Source of the DNA: Bradyrhizobium oligotrophicum S58
Lineage (GTDB): Bacteria; Pseudomonadota; Alphaproteobacteria; Rhizobiales; Xanthobacteraceae
Length of the DNA stretch: 64,000 nt
Assembly: GCF_000344805.1 (NCBI RefSeq)
Contig: NC_020453.1
Span: 248,001 to 312,000, forward strand
Reading direction: 5' to 3'
Shown here: piece by piece, positions 8,204 through 16,374 of the stretch
How the letters are laid out: the number at the start of each line of letters is the position of its first letter
Numbering within the stretch: position 1 is the stretch's first letter
The notes under the pieces: model-generated
Told to the model about the DNA's origin: nothing
Databases searched by the model: none
What the model saw: only the letters and a program-made list of their open reading frames with translations
Position numbers and translations under genes: made by a program

Positions 8204-9730
8204 ATGAACCACGCCACCAACGCCAACCTGTTCGCCCGCCTGTTCGACGGCCTCGACGATCCCAACCGGCTCGCGATCGAGACCCATGACGGTCAGCGCA
8301 TCTCGTACGGCGACCTGATCGCGCGCGCGGGGCAGATGGCGAACGTGCTGGTGAGCAGGGGCGTCAAGCCGGGCGATCGTGTCGCCGCGCAGACCGAGAA
8401 GTCGGTGTCCGGTCTCGTGCTCTATCTCGCTACGGTGCGCGCGGGCGGCGTCTATCTGCCGCTCAACACCGCCTACACGCTCAACGAGCTCGACTACTTC
8501 ATCGGCGATGCCGAGCCGACCGTGGTGGTCTGCGATCCCGCCAAGGCCGAGGGCATCGGCGTGCTGGCGGCCAAGGTCGGCGCCAAGGTGGAAACCCTCG
8601 ACACCTCGGGTAAGGGCTCGCTGACCGACGCTGCCGACAAGGCCAACTCGGCGTTCACCACCGTGCCGCGCGGTGCCGACGACCTGGCTGCGATCCTCTA
8701 CACCTCGGGCACCACCGGCCGCTCCAAGGGCGCGATGCTGTCCCACGACAATCTCGCCTCGAACTCGCTGACGCTGATCGACTACTGGCGCTTCACCAAG
8801 GACGACGTGCTGATCCACGCGCTGCCGATCTATCACACCCATGGGCTGTTCGTGGCCAGCAACGTCACGCTGTTCGCGCGGGCATCGATGATCTTCCTGC
8901 CCAAGCTCGATGCAGACCTGATCATCACCCTGATGGCGCGCGCGACCGTGTTGATGGGCGTGCCGACCTTCTACACGCGTCTCCTGCAAAATCCGCGGCT
9001 CGACAAAGAGACGACCAGCCACATGCGGCTGTTCATCTCGGGCTCGGCCCCGCTGCTCGCCGATACCCATCGCGAATGGTTCGCGCGCACCGGCCACGCC
9101 GTGCTCGAGCGCTACGGCATGACCGAGACCAACATGAATACGTCGAACCCTTACGAGGGCGAGCGCGTGCCCGGGGCGGTCGGCTTCCCGCTGCCCGGCG
9201 TGTCCGTGCGCGTCACCGATCCCGAGACCGCCAAGGAGCTCGCGCGCGACGAGATCGGCATGATCGAGGTCAAGGGCCCGAACGTGTTCAAGGGCTATTG
9301 GCGCATGCCGGAGAAGACCAGGTCGGAATTCCGCGACGATGGGTTCTTCATCACCGGCGACCTCGGCAAGATCGATGCGAAGGGATACGTCCACATCGTC
9401 GGACGCGGCAAGGACCTCGTGATCTCCGGCGGCTTCAACGTCTATCCGAAGGAGATCGAGAGCGAGATCGACGCCATGCCGGGCGTGGTCGAATCCGCGG
9501 TCATCGGCGTGCCGCATGCGGATTTCGGCGAGGGCGTCACCGCGGTGGTGGTGCGCCATCCCGGCGCCGACGTCACCGAGGCGGGCGTTTTGAAGAATCT
9601 CGACGGCCGGCTCGCCAAGTTCAAGATGCCCAAGCGCGTGTTCGTGGTCGACGAACTGCCGCGCAACGCCATGAGCAAGGTGCAGAAGAACGTGCTGCGT
9701 GACCAGTACAAGGACATCTATACGAAGTGA
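8204..9730 (+). CDS. matB: Malonyl-CoA synthetase (AMP-forming acyl-CoA synthetase)
   Basis: The enzyme makes malonyl-CoA from malonate, CoA and ATP in the cytosol. The 508-residue product carries the adenylation motif YTSGTTGRSKGAMLSH, the YGMTETNM motif, TGDLGKID, the hinge GRGKDLVISGGFNVYPKEIE and a C-terminal catalytic lysine region (PRNAMSKVQKNVLR). YGMTETNMNTSNPYEGERVPG resembles MatB of Rhizobium and Rhodopseudomonas. The frame is open far upstream, but the ATG at 8204 has AGGGGAA at good spacing and starts at the family N-terminus. No malonyl-CoA decarboxylase (matA), malonate carrier or matR lies nearby. The gene is on its own between a divergent SDR gene and a convergent small membrane protein. 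Confidence 0.9.
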   Translation: MNHATNANLFARLFDGLDDPNRLAIETHDGQRISYGDLIARAGQMANVLVSRGVKPGDRVAAQTEKSVSGLVLYLATVRAGGVYLPLNTAYTLNELDYFIGDAEPTVVVCDPAKAEGIGVLAAKVGAKVETLDTSGKGSLTDAADKANSAFTTVPRGADDLAAILYTSGTTGRSKGAMLSHDNLASNSLTLIDYWRFTKDDVLIHALPIYHTHGLFVASNVTLFARASMIFLPKLDADLIITLMARATVLMGVPTFYTRLLQNPRLDKETTSHMRLFISGSAPLLADTHREWFARTGHAVLERYGMTETNMNTSNPYEGERVPGAVGFPLPGVSVRVTDPETAKELARDEIGMIEVKGPNVFKGYWRMPEKTRSEFRDDGFFITGDLGKIDAKGYVHIVGRGKDLVISGGFNVYPKEIESEIDAMPGVVESAVIGVPHADFGEGVTAVVVRHPGADVTEAGVLKNLDGRLAKFKMPKRVFVVDELPRNAMSKVQKNVLRDQYKDIYTK

Positions 9731-9737
9731 CGATGGC

Positions 9738-9995
9738 CTAGCGCCGTCGCCCGATCGCGAGACCTGCGAGCGCGGCCAGAGGCGGCGCGGCGCAGATCAG
9801 CACGAATTCGAGCACGGCAAGCGAGGCGATCTCGTGCTGGATCGCGAGGGCCAGGCAGGCGGCGAACAGGCCGGCCGCGGTGAAGCCGAGGATGCAGGTC
9901 AGCGGCTCCTCGGCAGGCTCGTGCGACGACGCTTTGTGCGCCGGCAGTGCCGCCGGCTGCTCGGTGGTGGTCGGCCTGACCGTGGGAAGCGGCAT
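9738..9995 (-). CDS. Small two-helix membrane protein, unknown function
   Basis: The 85-residue product starts with a polar, proline- and threonine-rich stretch. Two hydrophobic segments follow (about 33-52 and 57-80), ending in GLAIGRRR. No family is recognised. It converges with matB, leaving only seven bases between stops. The gene is supported by the sensible membrane topology rather than by similarity; an alternative frame (9718-10071) on the same strand is arginine-rich and looks like a shadow. Confidence 0.5.
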   Translation of the reverse strand: MPLPTVRPTTTEQPAALPAHKASSHEPAEEPLTCILGFTAAGLFAACLALAIQHEIASLAVLEFVLICAAPPLAALAGLAIGRRR

Positions 9996-10564
9996 CGGAG
10001 CTCTCTGCGCCGTGTCGTCTGTGGGTACGGATCGAGACTAGGCCGCTTCGTTGCCTGCGGACATGCGGCAAAATCGACCGGCAGTCCCTGCCCCGGCTCG
10101 CGAGGAACGGCGTGGCCGGCCCTGGAGATAGGCTCAGGGGCCGGCCGCGAGCTGGGGAGTCAGGTGTGGTCCGTCGTGCGCGAATCCTTCCGGTCAGCTT
10201 TGCAGAATCCGCGGAATGAAGACCACCCCATGCGCAAAGTCGGCACGTTCGGCGCCGGAGTTAAGCGGTGAATCAACCTCTACGATTCGCGCTATTTAAT
10301 AGGCTAGAAGCGCTCATCGCGGCCGAAGAAAGGAGGTAGTAGTGAATCACGATTCGGTTCCTTCCGCGAGGCTGAGCTCTGGTATACCACGAAGTCCATT
10401 GATCCTTTTTTCACCGCCTCCGTAGTACTGAATCGAGGTTCGGTTTCGAGCCATTTGGCCGTTGCAACACCTGTTCCTTCTCCGTAAATAAAGGCCGCCT
10501 TGCCGATCCACACGGCCGCAAGCCCCCTCCGTCCACGGCCCACAAGAAATCATCAAAGCAGCCA
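9996..10564. other. Long leader region upstream of the sdh operon
   Basis: About 570 bases lie between the small membrane protein gene and sdhC. The start is GC-rich without clear genes. An AT-richer patch at about 10285-10310 (GCTATTTAATAGGC) could be promoter sequence. A strong ribosome binding site at 10329-10336 precedes a possible short reading frame (see separate entry). No clear terminator or riboswitch was seen. Confidence 0.5.
10342..10425 (+). CDS. Possible 27-residue small protein or leader peptide upstream of sdhC
   Basis: AAAGGAGG, a near-perfect ribosome binding site, lies five to six bases before a GTG. The frame from that GTG reads 27 codons to a TAG at 10423-10425 and encodes a serine/proline-rich peptide without charge clusters. 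It lies about 140 bases before sdhC. No family is recognised; it may be chance. Confidence 0.22.
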   Translation: MNHDSVPSARLSSGIPRSPLILFSPPP

Positions 10565-10963
10565 ATGACAGCCAGGATCGAACGACCGCTTTCGCCGCAT
10601 CTGCAAACCTACCGCTGGACGCTGACGATGATCTTGTCGATCGTCCATCGCGCCACTGGTGTTGCACTATATTTCGGGACGCTGCTGCTGGCTTGGTGGC
10701 TGATTGCCGCCGCGTCCGGTCCCAGCGCCTACTCCTACGTCCAGGGCTTCATGGGCAGCTTTCTCGGCCGCCTGATCGTGTTCGGCTACACCTGGGCGCT
10801 GCTGCATCATCTGTTGTCGGGCATCCGTCACTTCGTCTGGGACCTCGGCTACGGCTTCAAGGCCAATGAGCGCGAGGCACTCACCTGGGGCGCCCTGATC
10901 GGCGGCATCTTCCTGACCGTTCTGGTGTGGATCGTGGCTTACGCAGTGGGAGGCGGCCGATGA
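10565..10963 (+). CDS. sdhC: Succinate dehydrogenase cytochrome b556 subunit SdhC
   Basis: SdhC is one of the two membrane anchors of complex II and helps bind haem b and ubiquinone. The 132-residue product begins RPLSPHLQTYRW, the classical SdhC N-terminus. It has three hydrophobic helices, SIVHRATG with the quinone-site serine and arginine, and HHLLSGIRHFVWDLG, which holds the haem-ligand histidine. It is the first gene of sdhCDAB; its TGA overlaps the sdhD ATG by four bases, implying translational coupling. Confidence 0.96.
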   Translation: MTARIERPLSPHLQTYRWTLTMILSIVHRATGVALYFGTLLLAWWLIAAASGPSAYSYVQGFMGSFLGRLIVFGYTWALLHHLLSGIRHFVWDLGYGFKANEREALTWGALIGGIFLTVLVWIVAYAVGGGR

Positions 10964-11358
10964 GCAATTCACGCGCGAAATCGATGCGGACCCCGCTCGG
11001 CCGCGTCCGAAACCTCGGTGCCGCGCATTCCGGCACCGGTGATTTCTGGCGCCAGCGCATCACCGCTGTCGCGATGACCCTGCTGATCGTGCCGGTCGTC
11101 GTCGTCGTCATCATGCTGCTCGGTCGCAACCAGGCTGGCGCGGCGCAGATCCTCGGCTCGATCCCGATCGCGCTGATCATGCTGCTGTTCGTGGTCGCGA
11201 GCTGCTGGCACATGAAGATCGGCATGCAGGTCGTGATCGAGGACTACGTGCACAGCGAGCCGCTCAAGCTCGTCGCGGTCATGGCCAACAACTTCTTTGC
11301 GGTGACCGTGGCAATCGCCTCGATCTACGCCCTCATCAAACTGTCCACTGGAGTTTAG
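10960..11358 (+). CDS. sdhD: Succinate dehydrogenase membrane anchor subunit SdhD
   Basis: SdhD is the second membrane anchor of complex II, in the inner membrane. The 132-residue product has the N-terminal RTPLGRVRNLGAAHSGTGDFW block typical of alphaproteobacteria, three membrane helices, and WHMKIGMQVVIEDYVH, the haem/quinone region. The start overlaps the sdhC stop (ATGA). An upstream GTG at 10927 lies inside sdhC and is not needed. sdhA begins three bases after its stop. Confidence 0.96.
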   Translation: MSNSRAKSMRTPLGRVRNLGAAHSGTGDFWRQRITAVAMTLLIVPVVVVVIMLLGRNQAGAAQILGSIPIALIMLLFVVASCWHMKIGMQVVIEDYVHSEPLKLVAVMANNFFAVTVAIASIYALIKLSTGV

Positions 11359-11361
11359 CCG

Positions 11362-13200
11362 ATGGCCGGCGGAGCAAATGGCAGCGCGAACGGCGCGCCC
11401 GCGACGAACGGAAAAGCCTATCCGATCGAGGACCACACCTACGACGTCGTCGTGGTCGGCGCCGGCGGCGCCGGCCTGCGCGCCGTTGTTGGCTGCAGCG
11501 AGGCGGGCCTGCGCACCGCCTGCATCACCAAGGTGTTCCCGACCCGCTCGCACACGGTGGCGGCGCAGGGCGGCATCTCGGCCTCGCTCGGCAACATGCA
11601 TCAGGACGACTGGCGCTGGCACATGTACGACACCGTCAAGGGGTCGGACTGGCTCGGCGACCAGGATGCGATCGAATACATGGTGCGCAACGCGCCCGAC
11701 GCCGTCTACGAGCTCGAGCATTGGGGCGTGCCGTTCTCGCGTACCGAGGACGGTAAGATCTATCAGCGGCCGTTCGGCGGCATGACCCTGGACTACGGCA
11801 AGGGCCAGGCGCAGCGCACCTGCGCCGCGGCCGACCGCACCGGCCACGCGATGCTGCACACGATGTATGGTCAGTCGCTGCGCCACGCCGCGGAGTTCTT
11901 CATCGAGTTCTTCGCCATCGACCTGATCATGGACGACCAGGGCGTCTGCCGCGGTGTGATCGCGCTGAAGCTCGACGACGGCACGTTGCATCGCTTCCGC
12001 GCCCAGACCACGATTCTTGCCACCGGCGGCTATGGCCGCGCCTATGCCTCGTGTACCTCTGCGCATACCTGCACCGGTGACGGCGGCGGCATGGCGTTGC
12101 GCGCCGGCCTGCCGTTGCAGGACATGGAGTTCGTGCAGTTCCACCCGACCGGTATCTATGGTTCGGGCTGTCTGGTCACCGAAGGTGCACGCGGCGAGGG
12201 CGGCTATCTCGTCAACGCCGAAGGCGAGCGCTTCATGGAGCGCTATGCGCCGTCCGCCAAGGACCTCGCCTCGCGCGACGTCGTCTCGCGCGCGATGACC
12301 ATCGAGATCCGCGAAGGCCGCGGCGTCGGCAAGAAGAAGGACCACATCTTCCTGCATCTCGACCATCTCGATCCGAAGGTGCTGCAGGAGCGCCTGCCCG
12401 GCATTTCCGAGTCGGCCAAGATCTTCGCCAATGTCGACGTCACCCGCGAGCCGATCCCGATCGTGCCGACCGTGCACTACAACATGGGCGGCATCCCGAC
12501 CAACTTCCACGCCGAGGTCCTGACCAAGAAGGACGGCGACGACAACGCCATCGTCCCCGGCCTGATGGCGGTGGGCGAGGCGGCCTGCGTCTCCGTGCAC
12601 GGCGCCAACCGGCTCGGCTCGAACTCGCTGATCGACCTCGTGGTGTTCGGCCGCGCCGCCGCGCTGCGGCTGGCCGAGAAGCTGACGCCGAACGGCAAGC
12701 AGCCTGATCTGCCTAAGGACTCGGCCGATCTCGCGCTCGGCCGGCTCGATCACTATCGCTATTCCTCCGGCGGCACGCCGACGGCGAAGCTGCGCGAGAG
12801 CATGCAGCACGTGATGCAGACCAACTGCGCCGTGTTCCGCACCGGCGAGGTGCTGCAGGAAGGCCATAACCTGATCCACAAGGTCCATGGCGGCATCGGC
12901 GACATCGCCGTGTCCGACCGCTCGCTGGTGTGGAATTCCGACCTGATCGAGACGCTGGAGTTCGACAATCTCATCGCCCAGGCGGTGGTGACGATGGACT
13001 CCGCCAACAACCGTTCCGAGAGCCGCGGCGCCCATGCCCGCGAGGATTTCCCGGATCGCGACGACAAGAACTGGATGAAGCACACGCTGGCGTGGCTCGA
13101 CAACAAGAACGGCAACACCACGATCGATTACCGTCCGGTGCACAACTACACCATGACCAACGACGTGCAGTACATTCCGCCGAAGGCACGCGTCTACTGA
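11362..13200 (+). CDS. sdhA: Succinate dehydrogenase flavoprotein subunit SdhA
   Basis: SdhA oxidises succinate to fumarate with covalently bound FAD, on the cytosolic face of complex II. The 612-residue product has the dinucleotide fold [12 protein letters not shown] (about residues 30-41) and [10 protein letters not shown] with the histidine that carries [24 protein letters not shown] forms the substrate region, and the catalytic arginine lies in [15 protein letters not shown]. The C-terminal PPKARVY is typical. Length is normal. It is translated from an ATG three bases after sdhD. Confidence 0.97.
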   Translation: MAGGANGSANGAPATNGKAYPIEDHTYDVVVVGAGGAGLRAVVGCSEAGLRTACITKVFPTRSHTVAAQGGISASLGNMHQDDWRWHMYDTVKGSDWLGDQDAIEYMVRNAPDAVYELEHWGVPFSRTEDGKIYQRPFGGMTLDYGKGQAQRTCAAADRTGHAMLHTMYGQSLRHAAEFFIEFFAIDLIMDDQGVCRGVIALKLDDGTLHRFRAQTTILATGGYGRAYASCTSAHTCTGDGGGMALRAGLPLQDMEFVQFHPTGIYGSGCLVTEGARGEGGYLVNAEGERFMERYAPSAKDLASRDVVSRAMTIEIREGRGVGKKKDHIFLHLDHLDPKVLQERLPGISESAKIFANVDVTREPIPIVPTVHYNMGGIPTNFHAEVLTKKDGDDNAIVPGLMAVGEAACVSVHGANRLGSNSLIDLVVFGRAAALRLAEKLTPNGKQPDLPKDSADLALGRLDHYRYSSGGTPTAKLRESMQHVMQTNCAVFRTGEVLQEGHNLIHKVHGGIGDIAVSDRSLVWNSDLIETLEFDNLIAQAVVTMDSANNRSESRGAHAREDFPDRDDKNWMKHTLAWLDNKNGNTTIDYRPVHNYTMTNDVQYIPPKARVY

Positions 13201-13248
13201 TCGCACGTGTCCTGAGCCGGTCCGTCATAAACAAGAAGGCCTTCCGAA

Positions 13249-14031
13249 ATGGCTGAGTTCGCACTTCCGAAGAATTCGCAGATCACTGGCGGCAAGTCGT
13301 GGCCGAAGCCTGCCGGCGCCACCGAGGTTCGCGAGTTCAAGGTCTATCGCTGGAATCCGGACGACGGCAAGAATCCGAGCGTCGACACCTTCTATGTCGA
13401 CGTCAATGATTGCGGCCCGATGGTGCTCGACGGCCTGATCTGGATCAAGAACCACATCGACCCGTCGCTGACCTTCCGCCGCTCCTGCCGCGAAGGCGTG
13501 TGCGGCTCCTGCGCGATGAACATCGACGGCCAGAACACGCTGGCCTGCACCAAGTCGATGCACGACGTGAAGGATGGCGCGGTCAAGGTCAATCCGCTGC
13601 CGCACCAGCCGGTCGTGAAGGACCTGGTGCCCGATCTCACCAATTTCTACGCGCAGTACGCCTCGATCGAGCCGTGGCTGAAGACGACCTCGCCGACGCC
13701 GCAGAAGGAATGGCGGCAGAGCCACGAGGATCGCGAGAAGCTTGACGGCCTGTACGAGTGCATCCTGTGCGCCTGCTGCTCGACCTCGTGCCCGAGCTAC
13801 TGGTGGAACAGCGAGCGCTATCTCGGCCCCGCTGCGCTCTTGCAGGCGACGCGCTGGGTCAAGGACAGCCGCGACGAGGCCACCGGCGAGCGGCTCGACA
13901 ATCTCGAGGATCCGTTCCGGCTGTACCGCTGCCACACCATCATGAACTGCGCCAAGGCCTGCCCGAAGGGGCTCAACCCGGCAGAGGCGATCGCCGAGCT
14001 CAAGCTCAAGCTGGTCGAGCGGCAGATTTAG
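13249..14031 (+). CDS. sdhB: Succinate dehydrogenase iron-sulfur subunit SdhB
   Basis: SdhB passes electrons from FAD to the quinone site through three clusters. The 260-residue product shows the 2Fe-2S ligands in [15 protein letters not shown] and a later cysteine in LAC. The 4Fe-4S ligands are in [17 protein letters not shown], and the 3Fe-4S ligands in [17 protein letters not shown]. It lies 48 bases after sdhA and ends the operon; a hairpin terminator follows. Confidence 0.97.
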   Translation: MAEFALPKNSQITGGKSWPKPAGATEVREFKVYRWNPDDGKNPSVDTFYVDVNDCGPMVLDGLIWIKNHIDPSLTFRRSCREGVCGSCAMNIDGQNTLACTKSMHDVKDGAVKVNPLPHQPVVKDLVPDLTNFYAQYASIEPWLKTTSPTPQKEWRQSHEDREKLDGLYECILCACCSTSCPSYWWNSERYLGPAALLQATRWVKDSRDEATGERLDNLEDPFRLYRCHTIMNCAKACPKGLNPAEAIAELKLKLVERQI

Positions 14032-14069
14032 CCGGGCGACAGCGCATCGAGCTGTCATTAGTCCCAGCC

Positions 14070-14099
14070 GCGCCCGGAATCTGCACAAGTTCCGGGCGC
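14070..14099 (+). terminator. Rho-independent type terminator after sdhB
   Basis: GCGCCCGGAA and TTCCGGGCGC form a perfect 10-bp stem with a ten-base loop, followed by AGCTTGTTT. It lies 39 bases after the sdhB stop and probably separates the sdh operon from the histidine kinase gene. Confidence 0.7.
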
Positions 14100-14160
14100 A
14101 GCTTGTTTATGGCGCCCGCCGACTGCGTTAAGCTCCCAGCCCTTTGAGGCCGGAGCGACC

Positions 14161-16311
14161 GTGCAGACCGCACAACGCAAATCGCTGACGATGCTGCGAT
14201 GGATGATGGTCGCGTCGCTGGCGCTGCCCGTCGCCCTGTTCCTGATCGCGGCCTACGTGTCGTACGGCACGACCTATGACGAGGCGGACCGCGAGATCCG
14301 CCGCTCGCTCGAAATCGTCCACGAGCATGCGCTGAAGGTGTTCGAGACGATCGACCGCAGCCTCTGGGAAATCGACGAGATCGTCCGCGATCTGTCCGAC
14401 GCGGACATCAAGGCGCGGGAGCAGCCGCTGCATGCGCGGCTTCGCCAGCTGTCGGACTCGCTGCCGCAGATGAAGTCCGCCTGGGTGTTCGACGCCAACG
14501 GCCGGCCGCTCGTCAACAGCGCTATCTACCCGGCCCCGGACATGTCCTTCCTGGACCGCGACTACTTCAACGCCCACGTCACGGACAGCATCGGCACCTT
14601 CATCGGTGCGCGGCTGACGCCACGGCCGCCCTATCAGGGCGCCGCGTTCTTCAGCATCAGCCGCCGGCGCCAGTCCGACGACGGCAGCTTCACCGGCATC
14701 ATCCAGGCCTCGGTGCTGCCGGATTATTTCGAGCATTTCTACGCCCGGATCGGCCGCGCGCAAGGCAGCTACTTCGCGCTCCGCAGGTACGACGGCGTCG
14801 TCCTCAGCCGTTTCCCGGCCGCGGAGCCAACTGCCGGTCCGGCATCGCACGACATTCCGGCCGGGGCGGCGGATACGGAGCAACTGGTCACGGAGACCTC
14901 GCCGATCGACGGCATCGAACGCCGGGTCGGTTATGAGCGCCTCGCCAATTATCCCGTCTACATCTCCGCCGGGCTGGAGACGGCGACCATCCGCAACCGC
15001 TGGCTCTCGACCATCAGCCGCCACCTGATCTTCGGCATCCCGGCCACCGCCCTCCTGGTCGTGTTCCTGACCCTCGCCCGGCGGCGGACCGAGCACCTCT
15101 ATGTCGAGGCCGCCCGCCGCCTGGAAGCCGAGGACGCCCTCAGGCATGGCCAACGCATGGAGGCGCTGGGCCAGCTCACCGGCGGCGTCGCCCACGACTT
15201 CAACAATTTGCTCACGGTGATCCGCGCCTCGGCCGATCTGCTGCGCCGCCCCAACCTGCCCGACGAGCGGCGCCAGCGCTACATCGACGCGATCTCGGAC
15301 ACGGTCGCGCGGGCGTCCAAGCTGACCTCGCAGCTCCTCGCCTTCGCCCGCCGCCAGACCTTGAAGCCGGAGGTGTTCGACATCGGCCGCAGCGTCGCCA
15401 CCTTGCGCGACATGACCAAGACGCTGGTCGGCTCGCGCATCGAGGTCGTGATCTCGGTCCCGGACGAGCCATGCTACGTCAATGCCGACGCCGGCCAGTT
15501 CGAGACCGCCTTGATCAACATGGCCGTCAATGCCCGCGACGCGATGGGCGGCCAGGGACTTCTCGGCATCGTGGTCGCCCCTGCCGCCGATTTGCCGACG
15601 CCTGCAGCCCTGCATGATCGTCCGCCGCTCGGCTACGTCGCCATTGCGGTCCAGGACACCGGCGTCGGCATCCCGCCTGACCAGGTGAACCGGATCTTCG
15701 AGCCGTTCTTCACCACCAAGACGATCGGCCAGGGCACCGGCCTCGGCCTCTCCCAGGTGTTCGGCTTTGCCAAGCAATCCGGCGGCGAGATCGGCGTCGC
15801 CAGCGAGCCCGGATGCGGCGCGACCTTCACGCTGTATCTGCCGCGCGTCGCGGGCGCGCACGGGCCGCACCACACCGGTCTGGCGCAGGCCGCACCGATC
15901 GGCGGCGACGGCATGTCGGTCCTCGTCGTCGAGGACAACATCGATGTCGGCCGCTCCGCCACGGAGGCCCTGGCCGAGCTCGGCTATCGCACCACGCTGG
16001 TCGATAATGCCAAGGATGCGCTGGAAGAGCTGATCAGCGGCACCACCCGGTTCGACGTCGTGTTCACTGACGTCGTGATGCCCGGCATGACCGGACTAGA
16101 ACTCGCCGAGGAAATCAGGCGCCTCGAGCTCGACATGCCGGTGGTGCTGGCGAGCGGCTACAGCCACGTGCTGGCGCAGCAGGGCACGCACGGCTTCGAG
16201 CTGTTGCGCAAGCCGTATTCGATCGAGGAGTTGTCGCGCGTGCTGCACAGGGTCGTGCCGGTGCCGCTGTATCGCGCGCCCCCGATGGCGCCGAACTCGC
16301 CGGTGCGCTGA
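14161..16311 (+). CDS. Hybrid sensor histidine kinase with C-terminal receiver domain
   Basis: This is an inner-membrane signal kinase of 716 residues. A helix at about 12-33 and a second at about 290-307 bracket a periplasmic region of about 250 residues, likely a dCache-type sensor (VFDANGRPLVNSAIYP, LDRDYFNAHV). The kinase core follows: GGVAHDFNNLLTVI with phospho-histidine 345, INMAVNARDAM (N box), DTGVGIP and GTGLGLS (G boxes). The receiver from about 585 has the phosphoacceptor in FTDVVMPGMTG at aspartate 637 and the lysine in RKPYS. Translation starts at GTG 14161 with GGAG upstream. No separate regulator lies adjacent, so the partner and signal are unknown. Confidence 0.92.
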   Translation: MQTAQRKSLTMLRWMMVASLALPVALFLIAAYVSYGTTYDEADREIRRSLEIVHEHALKVFETIDRSLWEIDEIVRDLSDADIKAREQPLHARLRQLSDSLPQMKSAWVFDANGRPLVNSAIYPAPDMSFLDRDYFNAHVTDSIGTFIGARLTPRPPYQGAAFFSISRRRQSDDGSFTGIIQASVLPDYFEHFYARIGRAQGSYFALRRYDGVVLSRFPAAEPTAGPASHDIPAGAADTEQLVTETSPIDGIERRVGYERLANYPVYISAGLETATIRNRWLSTISRHLIFGIPATALLVVFLTLARRRTEHLYVEAARRLEAEDALRHGQRMEALGQLTGGVAHDFNNLLTVIRASADLLRRPNLPDERRQRYIDAISDTVARASKLTSQLLAFARRQTLKPEVFDIGRSVATLRDMTKTLVGSRIEVVISVPDEPCYVNADAGQFETALINMAVNARDAMGGQGLLGIVVAPAADLPTPAALHDRPPLGYVAIAVQDTGVGIPPDQVNRIFEPFFTTKTIGQGTGLGLSQVFGFAKQSGGEIGVASEPGCGATFTLYLPRVAGAHGPHHTGLAQAAPIGGDGMSVLVVEDNIDVGRSATEALAELGYRTTLVDNAKDALEELISGTTRFDVVFTDVVMPGMTGLELAEEIRRLELDMPVVLASGYSHVLAQQGTHGFELLRKPYSIEELSRVLHRVVPVPLYRAPPMAPNSPVR

Positions 16312-16374
16312 CACCAAGGTTGCAGCAGCGGAACCGGGGCGGGAACCTTCTATAATCATTGTCGTTATCGCGGC

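Noticed and set aside
10304..10543. 79-codon minus-strand frame upstream of sdhC
   Set aside because: No ribosome binding site or family similarity; lies in the leader region of the sdh operon.
10969..13206. Open frame of 745 codons on the minus strand opposite sdhD and sdhA
   Set aside because: Antisense shadow of well-conserved sdh genes with no recognisable domain.
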